Of a DNA stretch of 64,000 bases, positions 1 to 9,129 are shown piece after piece. The DNA is from JBJHDF01 sp050486405 (lineage in GTDB: Bacteria > Pseudomonadota > Gammaproteobacteria > Pseudomonadales > Cellvibrionaceae). The position numbers were made by a program, and so were the translations under genes. The stretch is from assembly GCA_050486405.1 (NCBI GenBank), contig JBJHDF010000020.1:1-64000 (forward strand). The letters are read 5' to 3'. The notes below the pieces were generated by a model. It did not search any database, was not told the DNA's origin, and worked only from the letters and a program-made list of their open reading frames with translations. The stretch's first letter is position 1. Each line of letters begins with the position of its first letter.

Positions 1-1215
1 GCGCGGCTGGCGGCGGCGCAACTGGCCTCGGCCAGCACCGGTGACAAGAACCGGGCACTGCTGGCCATCGCCCAGGCGCTGAACGGCGCCCGGGAACAGC
101 TGGCGGCGGAGAACCGCAAGGATCTCGAAGCCGGTGCAGCCAAGGGTCTCGACGCCGCCATGCTGGACCGGCTGGAGCTCAAGCCGGCCACCATCGATGG
201 CATGATCGAGGGCCTGCGGCAGGTGGTGGCCCTGCCGGACCCCTGCGGCGCCATCACCGATCTGGCCTATCGCCCCAGCGGCATCCAGGTGGGCACCATG
301 CGCGTGCCCCTGGGGGTGGTGGGCATCATCTACGAGTCCCGGCCCAATGTCACCATCGACGCCGCCAGCCTCTGCCTGAAATCCGGCAACGCCGCCATCC
401 TGCGTGGCGGCAGCGAAGCCATACACTCCAACCGCGCGATCGCCGCCTGCGTGCAACAGGGGCTGGAAGCCGCCGGCCTGCCGGTGACCGCCGTGCAACT
501 GGTGGACACCACCGACCGGGCCGCCGTGGGCGAGATGATCACCATGCCGCAATACGTGGATGTGATCGTGCCCCGGGGTGGCAAGGGCCTGATCGAGCGC
601 ATCAGCGGCGAGGCCCGGGTGCCGGTGATCAAGCACCTGGACGGCATCTGCCATGTGTATATCGACGATCGCGCCGACCTGGCCAAGGCCCGGGCCGTGG
701 CGCTCAATGCCAAGACCCACCGCTACGGTGTCTGCAATGCCATGGAAACCCTGCTGGCGGCCCGGGCCGTGGCCGCCGAGGTGCTGCCGCCGCTGGCCGA
801 GGCCTACCGGGAAAAGGGCGTGGAGCTGCGCGGCTGCGCCGAAACCTGCGATCTGATCGACGCCAACCCGGCCAGCGAAGAGGACTGGAGCACCGAGTAT
901 CTGGCGCCGATCCTGTCCATCAGGGTGGTGGCGGATATGGACGAGGCCATCGACCACATCAACCGCTACGGCTCCCGGCATACCGATGCCATTGTGACCG
1001 AAGACTACAGCCGGGCCCGGCGTTTTCTCACCCGGGTGGATTCCAGCTCGGTGATGGTCAACGCCTCCACCCGCTTTGCCGACGGCTTCGAGTACGGCCT
1101 GGGGGCGGAAATCGGCATCTCCACGGACAAGATCCACGCCCGGGGTCCGGTGGGCCTGGAGGGGCTCACTTCGCGCAAGTGGGTGGTGCTGGGCGACGGG
1201 CACATCCGCCAGTAA
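1..1215 (+). CDS. proA: Gamma-glutamyl phosphate reductase (5' truncated by window edge)
   Basis: ProA reduces gamma-glutamyl phosphate to glutamate-5-semialdehyde with NADPH, the second step of proline synthesis in the cytoplasm. The reading frame is open from base 1, so the first visible ATG at 160 is internal. 404 codons are present and the family is about 418 residues, so only some 14 N-terminal residues should be missing. Family signatures include the stretch around VPLGVVGIIYESRPNVT, the nucleotide-binding region VPRGGKGLIERI, and the conserved GVCNAMETLL that carries the catalytic cysteine of the aldehyde dehydrogenase fold. The stop is 3 bases before the nadD start, which suggests co-transcription, an arrangement common in Pseudomonas relatives. 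Identification is firm. Confidence 0.96.
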   Translation, partial: ARLAAAQLASASTGDKNRALLAIAQALNGAREQLAAENRKDLEAGAAKGLDAAMLDRLELKPATIDGMIEGLRQVVALPDPCGAITDLAYRPSGIQVGTMRVPLGVVGIIYESRPNVTIDAASLCLKSGNAAILRGGSEAIHSNRAIAACVQQGLEAAGLPVTAVQLVDTTDRAAVGEMITMPQYVDVIVPRGGKGLIERISGEARVPVIKHLDGICHVYIDDRADLAKARAVALNAKTHRYGVCNAMETLLAARAVAAEVLPPLAEAYREKGVELRGCAETCDLIDANPASEEDWSTEYLAPILSIRVVADMDEAIDHINRYGSRHTDAIVTEDYSRARRFLTRVDSSSVMVNASTRFADGFEYGLGAEIGISTDKIHARGPVGLEGLTSRKWVVLGDGHIRQ

Positions 1216-1218
1216 CCC

Positions 1219-1869
1219 ATGACACCCGGCGTCCGGCGGGACAAGATCGGCCTGTTGGGGGGCACCTTCGATCCGGTGCACTTCGGCCATCTGCGCCTGG
1301 CTCTGGAAATCCGGCAAACCCTCAACCTGGATGACATGCGTCTGCTGCCCTGTGGTCAGCCGCCTCACCGCGACCGCCCCGGGGCCAGTGCGCGGCAGCG
1401 ACTGGCCATGCTCAAACTGGCCCTGGCGGACTGCCGCGAACTGACCCTGGATGCCCGGGAGATGCAACGGGAAGGGCCATCCTATACCCTTGACACCCTG
1501 ATGGAACTGCGCCGGGAACTGGGGGACCAAGTGAGTCTGGTTCTGGCCATGGGGGTTGACGCCTTCGCCGGCCTGCACCGCTGGCACCGCTGGCAGGAAT
1601 TGCTGAACCACTCCCATATATTGGTACTGGAACGGCCGGGCTGGGCGCTGCCCGCCACCGGTCCCGCGGCGGAGTTGCTGCGGCAGCGCCGGGCGACACC
1701 GGCTGCGCTGGAAGTGGACGCCGGCGGCAGCATCGTTTTACAGTCCCTGCGCCTGCTGCCCATTTCGGCCAGCGATATACGCCGGCAACTGGCCCAGGGT
1801 CAGTCGCCACAATTTCTGTTGCCGGAGCCGGTGCGCCAGTACATAGGGCGGCATGGACTCTATCAATAA
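1219..1869 (+). CDS. nadD: Nicotinate-nucleotide adenylyltransferase
   Basis: NadD transfers AMP from ATP to nicotinate mononucleotide, giving deamido-NAD in NAD synthesis. The 216-residue protein starts with the nucleotidyltransferase signature GGTFDPVHFGH (about residues 14-24), containing the HxGH ATP-binding motif. It ends with the second family motif, here ISASDIRR (family form ISxTxxR), near residue 190. Length matches the family. The ATG lies 3 bases after proA, so translation is probably coupled. The next gene is rsfS, the standard neighbour in gammaproteobacteria. Nothing unusual was seen. Confidence 0.95.
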   Translation: MTPGVRRDKIGLLGGTFDPVHFGHLRLALEIRQTLNLDDMRLLPCGQPPHRDRPGASARQRLAMLKLALADCRELTLDAREMQREGPSYTLDTLMELRRELGDQVSLVLAMGVDAFAGLHRWHRWQELLNHSHILVLERPGWALPATGPAAELLRQRRATPAALEVDAGGSIVLQSLRLLPISASDIRRQLAQGQSPQFLLPEPVRQYIGRHGLYQ

Positions 1870-1929
1870 CCCTTGAACCGGTGGGAAGCATTTTTCGGCC
1901 GGCAAACGTAAACCCGATGCAGGTAGAGA

Positions 1930-2271
1930 ATGTCAGAGACAATAGATGAGTTGGTGGTACAGGCCCTGGAGGATCTCAAGGGCAAGGATATAGTGCAGGT
2001 GAATGTGCGCGACCTGAGCGATGTGATGGATACCCTGATCATTGCCAGCGGCACCTCCAGCCGCCACGTCAAATCCCTGGCCGGCAACGCCGTGGAGGAA
2101 GCCAAGAAACAGGGCTTCATGCCGCTGGGCGTGGAGGGGATGGACGCCGGAGACTGGGTGCTGGTGGACTTCGGCGATACGGTATTGCACGTCATGCAAC
2201 CGGAGACCCGGGCCTTCTACGATCTGGAAAAACTTTGGTCCATGGCGCCCGGGGGCCGTGCGTCCAGCTAG
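1930..2271 (+). CDS. rsfS: Ribosomal silencing factor RsfS
   Basis: RsfS binds ribosomal protein uL14 on the 50S subunit and blocks subunit joining when nutrients run out. The 113-residue product has the family core: an N-terminal helix, then DIVQVNVRDLSDVMDTLIIASGTSSRHVK, and the C-terminal signature DWVLVDFGDTVLHVMQPETR with FYDLEKLW. The length is typical. The ATG is preceded by AGGTAGAGA. It follows nadD by 60 bases and precedes rlmH by 12 bases, the conserved order. Confidence 0.95.
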   Translation: MSETIDELVVQALEDLKGKDIVQVNVRDLSDVMDTLIIASGTSSRHVKSLAGNAVEEAKKQGFMPLGVEGMDAGDWVLVDFGDTVLHVMQPETRAFYDLEKLWSMAPGGRASS

Positions 2272-2283
2272 CGGGCGGCAGTC

Positions 2284-2754
2284 ATGCGCATTCGTCTGAT
2301 CGCCGTGGGGACCCGCATGCCGGCCTGGGTACAGCAGGGCTACGACGACTACGCCCGGCGCCTGCCCCGGGACTGCGCCGTGGAACTGGTGGAGCTGCCC
2401 CTGGGGCCGCGCAGTGGCAAGAACCCGGACATAGCCCGGGCCATGGCCCGGGAGGGCGAGGCCATGCTGGCCGCCATCGGCTCGGGTGATCGGGTCATTG
2501 CCCTGGATGTGAAGGGCCGCCCCTGGAGCACCCCGGAGCTGGCGCAACAGATGGCGGACTGGCGCATGGCCGGGCGCGATTACAGTCTGCTGATCGGCGG
2601 GCCGGATGGCCTGGCCCCGGCCTGTCTGGAGCGGGCCGACGGACGCTGGTCCCTGTCGTCACTGACCTTGCCTCACCCCCTGGTGCGGTTGCTGGTGATC
2701 GAGCAGTTGTATCGGGCCTGGAGCATTCTGGCCAACCACCCGTACCACAAGTAG
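2284..2754 (+). CDS. rlmH: 23S rRNA (pseudouridine-1915-N3)-methyltransferase RlmH
   Basis: RlmH is a small SPOUT-class methyltransferase that methylates N3 of pseudouridine 1915 in helix 69 of 23S rRNA on assembled 70S ribosomes. The 156-residue length fits. The protein begins MRIRLIAVGTRMPAWV and has the SAM-binding knot segments LLIGGPDGLAP and LSSLTLPHPLVRLLVIEQLYRAWSI. The C-terminal NHPYHK is the usual family ending. It sits between rsfS and mrdA, the conserved order, and the mrdA start is 25 bases downstream. Confidence 0.96.
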   Translation: MRIRLIAVGTRMPAWVQQGYDDYARRLPRDCAVELVELPLGPRSGKNPDIARAMAREGEAMLAAIGSGDRVIALDVKGRPWSTPELAQQMADWRMAGRDYSLLIGGPDGLAPACLERADGRWSLSSLTLPHPLVRLLVIEQLYRAWSILANHPYHK

Positions 2755-2779
2755 GCAAGCGGACAATAGTGCGAGCGGC

Positions 2780-4648
2780 ATGAAAGAAACCCAACGCTTC
2801 AAGGACCATCATCGGGAACTGCACATATTCGTGCGCCGGCTGCTGGTGCTGGGCGGTGTCATCGCTCTGTTCATGGTCATTCTGGTGGCCCGCTACTACA
2901 ACCTGCAGGTCACCCACTACCAGGACTATGCCACCCAGTCGGACCGCAACCGGGTCCATGTGCAGCCCATATCCCCCACCCGCGGACTCATCTACGACGC
3001 CAGCGGTAATCTGCTGGCGGACAACCGCGCCAGCTACACCCTGTCGCTGGTGCGTGAACGGGTGCCGGATCTCGACGCTACCCTGGCACTGTTGCGGGAG
3101 CTGGTGACCGTCACCGATGTGGATGTGGAGCGCTTCAATCGCCAGTCGCGGCAGCGCCGCCGACCCTTCGAAGCCATACCCCTGCGCTACCAGTTGAGCG
3201 AGGAGGAGATTGCCCGCCTGGCCGTCAATGAATATCGTCTGGACGGTGTCGAGGTGGACGCCCAGTTGGTGCGGCACTATCCCTACGATCATCTGTTCGC
3301 CCACGTGATCGGCTATGTGGGCCGCATCAGCGAAAACGAAGTACAGCGCTTTGACGAAGAGGACTTCCGGCGCTACGCCGGCACCCACTCCATCGGCAAG
3401 AACGGTCTGGAGCGCCAGTACGAGGCGGTCATGCTCGGTGAAGTGGGCAACCAGAACGTGGAAACCAATGCCCGGGGCCGGGTACTGAGGGTGCTGGGAC
3501 GGGTGGACCCGTCGCCGGGGCAGGATCTGCAACTGCATCTGGACGTGCGCCTGCAGCAGGTGGTGCACGACGCCCTGGGCGACCAGCGCGGTGCCGTGGT
3601 GGCACTGGACGTCAATACCGGCGCGGTACTGGCGGCGGTGAGCAACCCCAGCTTTGACCCCAACCTCTTTGTGACCGGCATCAGCTTCGACGATTTCCGG
3701 GCCCTGAATGAATCCAGGGACGTGCCCCTGTTCAACCGCTTCCTGCAGGGGCAGTATCCGGCGGGTTCTACCCTCAAACCCATGACCGGGCTGGCCGGAT
3801 TGCACTATGGCATTGTCGACACCCGCCACACCATTCACGATCCGGGTTTCTACCAGCTCAGCGGCGTGCAGCGCCTCTACCGCTGCTGGCGGCGTCAGGG
3901 CCACGGCGCGGGCGTGGATATGCATCGGGCCATCGTCGAGTCCTGCGACACCTACTTTTACGATCTGGGCCACCGCATGGGCATTGATCTCATGCATGAA
4001 TTCGGCAGCTATTTCGGCTTGGGCAAGCTCACCGGTATCGACGTGCCGGGCGAGCGGCGCGGTATCTGGCCCTCGCGGCAATGGAAGCAACAGGCCAGGG
4101 GCATGTCCTGGTTTCCCGGTGACACGCTCAACGTGGCCATCGGCCAGGGCGATGTGCTGGTAACGCCGCTGCAACTGGCGGTGTCCACCGCCACTCTGGT
4201 CAACGGCGGTCAGCGCATGCGGCCGCAACTGGTGAAATCCATCGATGGTGTGCCGGTGGAACCGGTGGTGGAGGACAGCATCCAGTTCGACCAGCGCCAG
4301 TGGCAGCATGTGATGGATGCCATGGCCGCAGTGGTGCACGGCGAGCGGGGCACGGCCCGCTCCTCGGCCCGGGGGCTCACCGCCTATCGCATGGGCGGCA
4401 AAACCGGTACCGCCCAGGTTGTGGCCATTGCCCAGGGTGAGGAATACGATTCCGACGCGCTCTACGAGCGCCACCGGGATCACGCGCTCTATGTGGGCTT
4501 TGCTCCCTTTGACAGTCCACAGATCGCCGTGGGCATTATTGTCGAGAACGCCGAGTCCGGTGGCCTGGCGGCAGCGCCCGTGGCCCGGGCGCTGTTCGAC
4601 GCCTACTTGCTGGAGCGCCCGACACGGGTCGGGGAGGGCAGGCCGTGA
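2780..4648 (+). CDS. mrdA: Penicillin-binding protein 2 (elongasome transpeptidase)
   Basis: PBP2 is the class B DD-transpeptidase that cross-links peptidoglycan during side-wall elongation, working with RodA and MreB. The 622-residue protein has a short cytoplasmic N-terminus, one membrane segment at about 17-40, a dimerisation/pedestal domain, and a C-terminal transpeptidase domain. The catalytic SxxK is S330-T-L-K333 in YPAGSTLKP. A SCD triad sits in the SxN position, and the KTG motif is K541-T-G-T. The start ATG overlaps no upstream gene. The stop TGA overlaps the GTG start of rodA, so the pair is translationally coupled. Confidence 0.96.
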   Translation: MKETQRFKDHHRELHIFVRRLLVLGGVIALFMVILVARYYNLQVTHYQDYATQSDRNRVHVQPISPTRGLIYDASGNLLADNRASYTLSLVRERVPDLDATLALLRELVTVTDVDVERFNRQSRQRRRPFEAIPLRYQLSEEEIARLAVNEYRLDGVEVDAQLVRHYPYDHLFAHVIGYVGRISENEVQRFDEEDFRRYAGTHSIGKNGLERQYEAVMLGEVGNQNVETNARGRVLRVLGRVDPSPGQDLQLHLDVRLQQVVHDALGDQRGAVVALDVNTGAVLAAVSNPSFDPNLFVTGISFDDFRALNESRDVPLFNRFLQGQYPAGSTLKPMTGLAGLHYGIVDTRHTIHDPGFYQLSGVQRLYRCWRRQGHGAGVDMHRAIVESCDTYFYDLGHRMGIDLMHEFGSYFGLGKLTGIDVPGERRGIWPSRQWKQQARGMSWFPGDTLNVAIGQGDVLVTPLQLAVSTATLVNGGQRMRPQLVKSIDGVPVEPVVEDSIQFDQRQWQHVMDAMAAVVHGERGTARSSARGLTAYRMGGKTGTAQVVAIAQGEEYDSDALYERHRDHALYVGFAPFDSPQIAVGIIVENAESGGLAAAPVARALFDAYLLERPTRVGEGRP

Positions 4649-5790
4649 GTGGCGGTGATTTCCTGCGGCGCCTGCCGGGCAGCGGTCACGGTCTGCGCAA
4701 GCGCGATCGCATACAGCAGCGCCTGCATATCGATATTCCTCTGTTGCTATTGTTGCTGGTGATCACAGCGGTGGGACTGGTGGTGCTGTACAGTGCCAGC
4801 GGTCAAAGCGCCGGTGTGGTACAGCGTCAGGGTATCTATTTCTTTATCGGGTTCTGTGCCCTGTTCGGTGTGGCCCAGGTGCCGGTGCATGTGATGCAGC
4901 GCTTCGCCCCCTGGATCTACGCCGGCGGCCTGGTGTTGCTGGTGCTGGTGTTGCTCTACGGCGTGGGCGTCAAGGGCGCCCAGCGCTGGCTCAGTATCGG
5001 GGGCTTCCGCTTTCAGCCGGCGGAGTTTATGAAGCTGGCGGTGCCGATTACCATTGCGGCGTATCTGGGCAAGCGATTGCTGCCACCGGTATTCAAACAT
5101 GTGTTCTGGACGCTGGTGCTGGTGGGTCTGCCGACAGTACTGATTGCCAAACAGCCGGATTTGGGTACCGCCATTCTGGTGGCCGCCTCGGGTCTGGTGG
5201 TGCTTTTTCTGGCCGGGCTGCGTTGGCGCTATATCGTTGCCGCCTTCGTCGCTCTGCTGGCCAGCGTACCGTTGTTGTGGCAGTTTGTGCTGCACGACTA
5301 CCAGAAGCGCCGGATTCTTACCCTGTTGAATCCGGAGCAGGATCGACTGGGGGCGGGCTGGAATATTATCCAGTCAAAAACGGCTATAGGGTCGGGCGGC
5401 ACCTCGGGCAAGGGCTGGCTGCAGGGCACCCAGTCGCAATTGGATTTTCTGCCCGAAAGCCATACGGATTTTATTATCGCCGTGTTGGCCGAGGAATTTG
5501 GACTTCTGGGCATTCTGGTGTTGTTGGGGCTTTATCTGTTGGTGGTGGTACGCGGTATGCTTTTGTCGCTGCGCGCCCAGGACAGTTTCGGTCGCCTGCT
5601 GGCGGCCAGCATTTCCGCCACCTTTTTTGTGTACGTGTTTGTCAACGTGGGCATGGTGGCGGGGCTGCTTCCGGTAGTGGGTGTGCCCCTGCCGCTGGTC
5701 AGCCAGGGGGGAACCGCCGTTGTGACTTTGCTGGCGGCTTTCGGTATTCTTATGGCCGTGGCAACGGAGCCACGGCGGGTTACACGCTGA
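4645..5790 (+). CDS. rodA: Peptidoglycan glycosyltransferase RodA (SEDS)
   Basis: RodA polymerises lipid II into glycan strands for side-wall growth and partners with PBP2. The 381-residue product has a hydrophilic N-terminus of about 30 residues and then roughly ten membrane segments. SEDS-family signatures are KGAQRWL, FQPAEFMKLA, KQPDLGTA, GGTSGKGWLQGTQSQLDFLPESHTDFI (read as overlapping motifs) and the terminal PLPLVSQGGTA. The start is GTG at 4645, inside the mrdA stop (GTGA, 4-base overlap). Length is typical. Confidence 0.95.
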   Translation: MSGGDFLRRLPGSGHGLRKRDRIQQRLHIDIPLLLLLLVITAVGLVVLYSASGQSAGVVQRQGIYFFIGFCALFGVAQVPVHVMQRFAPWIYAGGLVLLVLVLLYGVGVKGAQRWLSIGGFRFQPAEFMKLAVPITIAAYLGKRLLPPVFKHVFWTLVLVGLPTVLIAKQPDLGTAILVAASGLVVLFLAGLRWRYIVAAFVALLASVPLLWQFVLHDYQKRRILTLLNPEQDRLGAGWNIIQSKTAIGSGGTSGKGWLQGTQSQLDFLPESHTDFIIAVLAEEFGLLGILVLLGLYLLVVVRGMLLSLRAQDSFGRLLAASISATFFVYVFVNVGMVAGLLPVVGVPLPLVSQGGTAVVTLLAAFGILMAVATEPRRVTR

Positions 5791-5817
5791 GTGATAATGC
5801 GAACAGTGAGGGGTTGA

Positions 5818-6816
5818 ATGCTGCGCTTGTGTCGGAATCTGCCGGTTGGGGTATTGTGGCTTTGTTTGTGGTCTGCGCCGCTTTGGGCGGATTATTCCGC
5901 TCATCCAGAGGCGAAAAAGCTGATTGACGAGATGGTCAGCGAACACGATTTCGAGCGCGAAGCGCTGCAGCAGCTGTTCGCCCAGGCGACGCGGCGCGAC
6001 AATATTCTCGAAGCCATTGCCCGCCCGGCGGAAAGGGTGCGCCCCTGGCGGGAATACCGCCCCATTTTTGTGGTGCCGGCCCGGGTGGAAAACGGTGTGC
6101 GTTTCTGGCAGGAGCACAAAGAGACTTTGGCCCGCGCCGAGCAGACCTACGGTGTGCCGGCGTCGATCATCGTCGCCATCATCGGTGTGGAAACCAATTA
6201 TGGCGGCAACATGGGCCGCCATCGGGTGCTCGACGCCCTGGCCACCCTGGCCTTCGATTATCCGCCGCGCTCGCCGTTTTTTCGCAGCGAGTTGAAGCAC
6301 TACCTGATTCTGACGCGGGAACAGGGGCAGGACCCGCGGGATTTTGTCGGCTCCTACGCCGGCGCCATGGGGTACGGCCAGTTCATGCCGTCCAGCTACC
6401 GCGCCTACGCCGTGGACTTTGATGGCGACGGCCAGATCGACATCTGGAACAATATCACCGACGCCATTGGCAGTGTCGCCAACTACTTCAAGGTGCATGG
6501 CTGGCGCCATGGTGAACCGGTGGCGGTGCGCGCCCGTATCGGCGACGACTTCCGCGACCCGGACAATTTGAACAGCATTGCCCGGCCCGACACACCGCTG
6601 GCACAGTGGCAGCAGCGCGATGTTGTTCCCATTGTGCCCATGGCCGACTCCCTGGCTGCCAACCTGCTCAAGCTGGACGGTCAGCATGGCGACGAATACT
6701 GGTTTGGCTTCCGCAACTTTTACGTCATTACCCGCTACAACCGCAGCCATATGTATGCCATGGCCACCTACCACTTGAGCCGGGAGTTGCGCGAGCAGAT
6801 GGAGGCTGGACAATGA
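5818..6816 (+). CDS. mltB: Lytic murein transglycosylase B
   Basis: MltB cleaves the MurNAc-GlcNAc bond in peptidoglycan, forming 1,6-anhydro ends. The 332-residue protein has a hydrophobic N-terminal signal of about 24 residues ending near LWADYS. No lipobox cysteine is visible, so it may be soluble in the periplasm, unlike the E. coli lipoprotein. The catalytic glutamate is E125 in GVETNYGGNMGRHRVLDALATL (two adjoining motifs). The downstream GAMGYGQFMPSSYRAYAVDFDGDGQIDIW is the family signature. It overlaps rlpA by 4 bases (ATGA). Confidence 0.94.
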   Translation: MLRLCRNLPVGVLWLCLWSAPLWADYSAHPEAKKLIDEMVSEHDFEREALQQLFAQATRRDNILEAIARPAERVRPWREYRPIFVVPARVENGVRFWQEHKETLARAEQTYGVPASIIVAIIGVETNYGGNMGRHRVLDALATLAFDYPPRSPFFRSELKHYLILTREQGQDPRDFVGSYAGAMGYGQFMPSSYRAYAVDFDGDGQIDIWNNITDAIGSVANYFKVHGWRHGEPVAVRARIGDDFRDPDNLNSIARPDTPLAQWQQRDVVPIVPMADSLAANLLKLDGQHGDEYWFGFRNFYVITRYNRSHMYAMATYHLSRELREQMEAGQ

Positions 6817-7649
6817 TAGTGCGGCACAGTGGAATGCTGCTGCTGGGCGTGCTGTTGTTCAGTGCCTGTACCCCGACCACCACTACCGACCCCCGGGGAC
6901 CCGCTCCGAGGGATGAGCAGGATCGTGGACCCTCGCGACCGGTGGATCTCTCCCATGTGCCGGACGCGGTGCCGCGCCACGAAGTGCGCACCGCGGCGGG
7001 AAACAGAAGCCCCTACACGGTACTGGGACGCACCTATTACCTGATGGAGGATGAAACCAACTACCGGGAGCGGGGTCTTGCCTCCTGGTACGGCAAGAAA
7101 TTTCACGGGCGCCTCACCTCCAACGGCGAGATCTACGATATGTACGCTATGACCGCCGCGCACAAAACGCTGCCGATTCCCTCCTATGTGCGGGTCACCA
7201 ACCTGGAGAATCAGCGCAGCGTGGTGGTGCGGGTCAATGATCGCGGCCCCTTTCATGCTGATCGCATCATCGATTTGAGTTATGCTGCCGCCCACCGGTT
7301 GGGGTTTGTGGATCAGGGTGTGGCGCGGGTTGATGTGGAGATTATCTTGCCGGAAGGGGACCCGCCGCCGCTGATGCTGACCCCGGTGAGCAACACCGCC
7401 GGGGAAAACAACCTGCCGGAAAATGCCTACCTGCAAGTGGGCGCCTTCGGCAGCCGCGACGCCGCCGAGCGGCTGCGCACCGAGGTGGCGAACCTGACCG
7501 AGTTGCCGGTGATTATCCACGCCACGCGCTCTTCGCCGGCACTTTTTCGCGTGCGGGTGGGTCCCATACCCGGCAGCAACCAGTTGCAGGCGTTGCACCG
7601 CACGCTGCAGCAAAACAACATTGATCAGGCGCATCTGGTCTACCAGTAG
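6813..7649 (+). CDS. rlpA: Septal ring lytic transglycosylase RlpA family lipoprotein
   Basis: RlpA is an outer-membrane lipoprotein; in Pseudomonas it cleaves denuded glycan at the septum. I place the start at ATG 6813, overlapping the mltB stop, because it yields a clean lipoprotein signal with lipobox LFSAC and Cys19. A low-complexity Thr/Pro/Arg segment follows, then the double-psi beta-barrel domain at about 85-180 (GLASWYGKKFHGRLTSNGE, VRVNDRGPFHADRIIDLS) and a C-terminal SPOR domain at about 200-278 (AYLQVGAFGSRDAAERLR, FRVRVGPI). SPOR domains bind denuded glycan at division sites. The product is 278 residues. dacA follows after 32 bases. Confidence 0.94.
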   Translation: MIVRHSGMLLLGVLLFSACTPTTTTDPRGPAPRDEQDRGPSRPVDLSHVPDAVPRHEVRTAAGNRSPYTVLGRTYYLMEDETNYRERGLASWYGKKFHGRLTSNGEIYDMYAMTAAHKTLPIPSYVRVTNLENQRSVVVRVNDRGPFHADRIIDLSYAAAHRLGFVDQGVARVDVEIILPEGDPPPLMLTPVSNTAGENNLPENAYLQVGAFGSRDAAERLRTEVANLTELPVIIHATRSSPALFRVRVGPIPGSNQLQALHRTLQQNNIDQAHLVYQ

Positions 7650-7681
7650 CCTGCCAACCCCTGAGAAGTGACAGATTGCCC

Positions 7682-8845
7682 ATGTTGAAAAGAATGATTT
7701 CCGCTGTTCTGCTGTTGTTGGCCGCTGCCGCCGTAAACGCCCAGCAGATTCTGATTCCGGCGCCGCCACAGGTGGCGGCCACGGCCTACATTCTGATGGA
7801 TGCCGACACCGGTCAGGTGCTGGTGGAGCACAACGCCGACGAGCGTCTGCCGCCGGCCAGTCTTAGCAAGATCAAGACCGTCTACCTGGTGGCTCAGGAA
7901 ATTCAGCAAGGCCGTTTGGCCGAGGATGACCTGGTTACTATCAGCGCCGACGCCTGGCGCCGGGGCGGCGCGGCCAGTGGTGGTTCCACCATGTTTCTGG
8001 AGCCCAACACCCGGGTGCCGGTCATCGACCTGCTGCGCGGCGTCATCATCCAGTCCGGCAACGATGCCAGTATCGCCCTGGCCGAGCATCTGGCCGGCAG
8101 CGAGGACGCCTTCGCCGACATCATGAACCAGCAGGCCCTGTTGATGGGCATGAGCAACAGCAGCTACGAGAACGCCACGGGCTTGCCCGGTCCCAATCAC
8201 CTGACCAGCGCCCGGGACATGGCCATTCTGGCCCGGGCCATGATCCAGGAACACCCCCGTTACTACGCGCTCTACTCCGAGCGCGCCTTTACCTACAACG
8301 GCATCCGTCAGCCCAACCGCAATCGCCTACTGTTTCGCGACGAATCCGTGGACGGCATGAAAACCGGCCACACCAGCGAGGCGGGTTACTGCCTGGTGGC
8401 CTCCGCTGCCCGAGGTGGCATGCGCCTGATTTCCGTGGTCATGGGCACCCGCAGCGACGAAGCCCGGGCGGCGGAAACCCAGAAATTACTGGCCTACGGT
8501 TTTCGCTACTACGAAACCCGTCCGGTCTACAGCGCCGGCCAGACCCTGGACAGGGTGCGCGTCTGGTCCGGGGTGGAGAACGAGCTGACTGTCAGCGTGG
8601 CCGAAGACCTGACCCTGACCATCCCCAGGGGATCGGCGCAGCATCTGCAAGCGTCTATGCGTATTCAGGACGCCCTGCGCGCGCCCATCGAAGCGGGCCA
8701 GAAGGTCGGCACACTGGTGATCGAATACGACGGCGAAACCCTGGCCGACGTGCCTCTGGTGGCTGCCCATGCAGTGGCCCGGGCCGGCTTCTTCTCGCGT
8801 CTGTGGGACAGCATCAAACTGTTCTTCAGCAATCTGTTCAGTTGA
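7682..8845 (+). CDS. dacA: D-alanyl-D-alanine carboxypeptidase (PBP5/6 family)
   Basis: DacA removes the terminal D-Ala from stem pentapeptides in the periplasm. From ATG 7682 the product is 387 residues with a signal peptide at about 1-20 (cleavage near VNA-QQ). The catalytic motifs are S60-L-S-K63, S125-G-N127 and K227-T-G229. The C-terminal domain (about 270-360) is the PBP5 beta-rich domain, and the last residues (FFSRLWDSIKLFFSNLFS) form the amphipathic membrane anchor. An in-frame TTG at 7676 is an alternative start but adds only two residues. Next to rlpA and mltB it completes a murein-remodelling group. Confidence 0.95.
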   Translation: MLKRMISAVLLLLAAAAVNAQQILIPAPPQVAATAYILMDADTGQVLVEHNADERLPPASLSKIKTVYLVAQEIQQGRLAEDDLVTISADAWRRGGAASGGSTMFLEPNTRVPVIDLLRGVIIQSGNDASIALAEHLAGSEDAFADIMNQQALLMGMSNSSYENATGLPGPNHLTSARDMAILARAMIQEHPRYYALYSERAFTYNGIRQPNRNRLLFRDESVDGMKTGHTSEAGYCLVASAARGGMRLISVVMGTRSDEARAAETQKLLAYGFRYYETRPVYSAGQTLDRVRVWSGVENELTVSVAEDLTLTIPRGSAQHLQASMRIQDALRAPIEAGQKVGTLVIEYDGETLADVPLVAAHAVARAGFFSRLWDSIKLFFSNLFS

Positions 8846-8859
8846 ACCGCAACCCGGCC

Positions 8860-9129
8860 ATGAGCGAACAGCCGCCGAAAATCGAGTTTCCCTGCGCCGA
8901 CTACCCCATCAAGGTGGTGGGGGATGCCGGCGACGCCCTGCACCGGCTGGTTATCGAGGTGATGCAGCGGCACGCGCCCGGCTTTGACGAAGCCCGCATC
9001 AGTGTGCGCGACAGCCGTAACGGGCGCTTCCAGTCCTTGACCGTGTGGATCACCGCCACCGGCGAACCCCAGTTGCGCGCCATTCACCGGGACCTGCAGG
9101 ACCACCCCGGCGTCAAGATGGTGATGTGA
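8860..9129 (+). CDS. ybeD: DUF493 (YbeD) family protein
   Basis: Small cytoplasmic DUF493 protein of 89 residues, with an ACT-like alpha/beta fold in characterised members; its biochemical role is not established. The start is ATG 8860 (MSEQPPKIEFPCADYPIKVV). An upstream in-frame extension to 8803 would overlap dacA and lacks family similarity. The conserved pattern IEFPCxYPIKVVG and the ending TGEPQLRAIHRDLQDHPGVKMVM fit the family. It lies between dacA and lipB, the order seen in Escherichia and Pseudomonas. Its TGA overlaps the lipB ATG by one base. Confidence 0.9.
   Translation: MSEQPPKIEFPCADYPIKVVGDAGDALHRLVIEVMQRHAPGFDEARISVRDSRNGRFQSLTVWITATGEPQLRAIHRDLQDHPGVKMVM

Noticed and set aside
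2495..4483. A 662-codon open frame on the - strand opposite mrdA
   Set aside because: It is antisense to an unambiguous PBP2 gene, has biased composition typical of a shadow frame in GC-rich DNA (His/Gln/Gly-rich), and no family motif.
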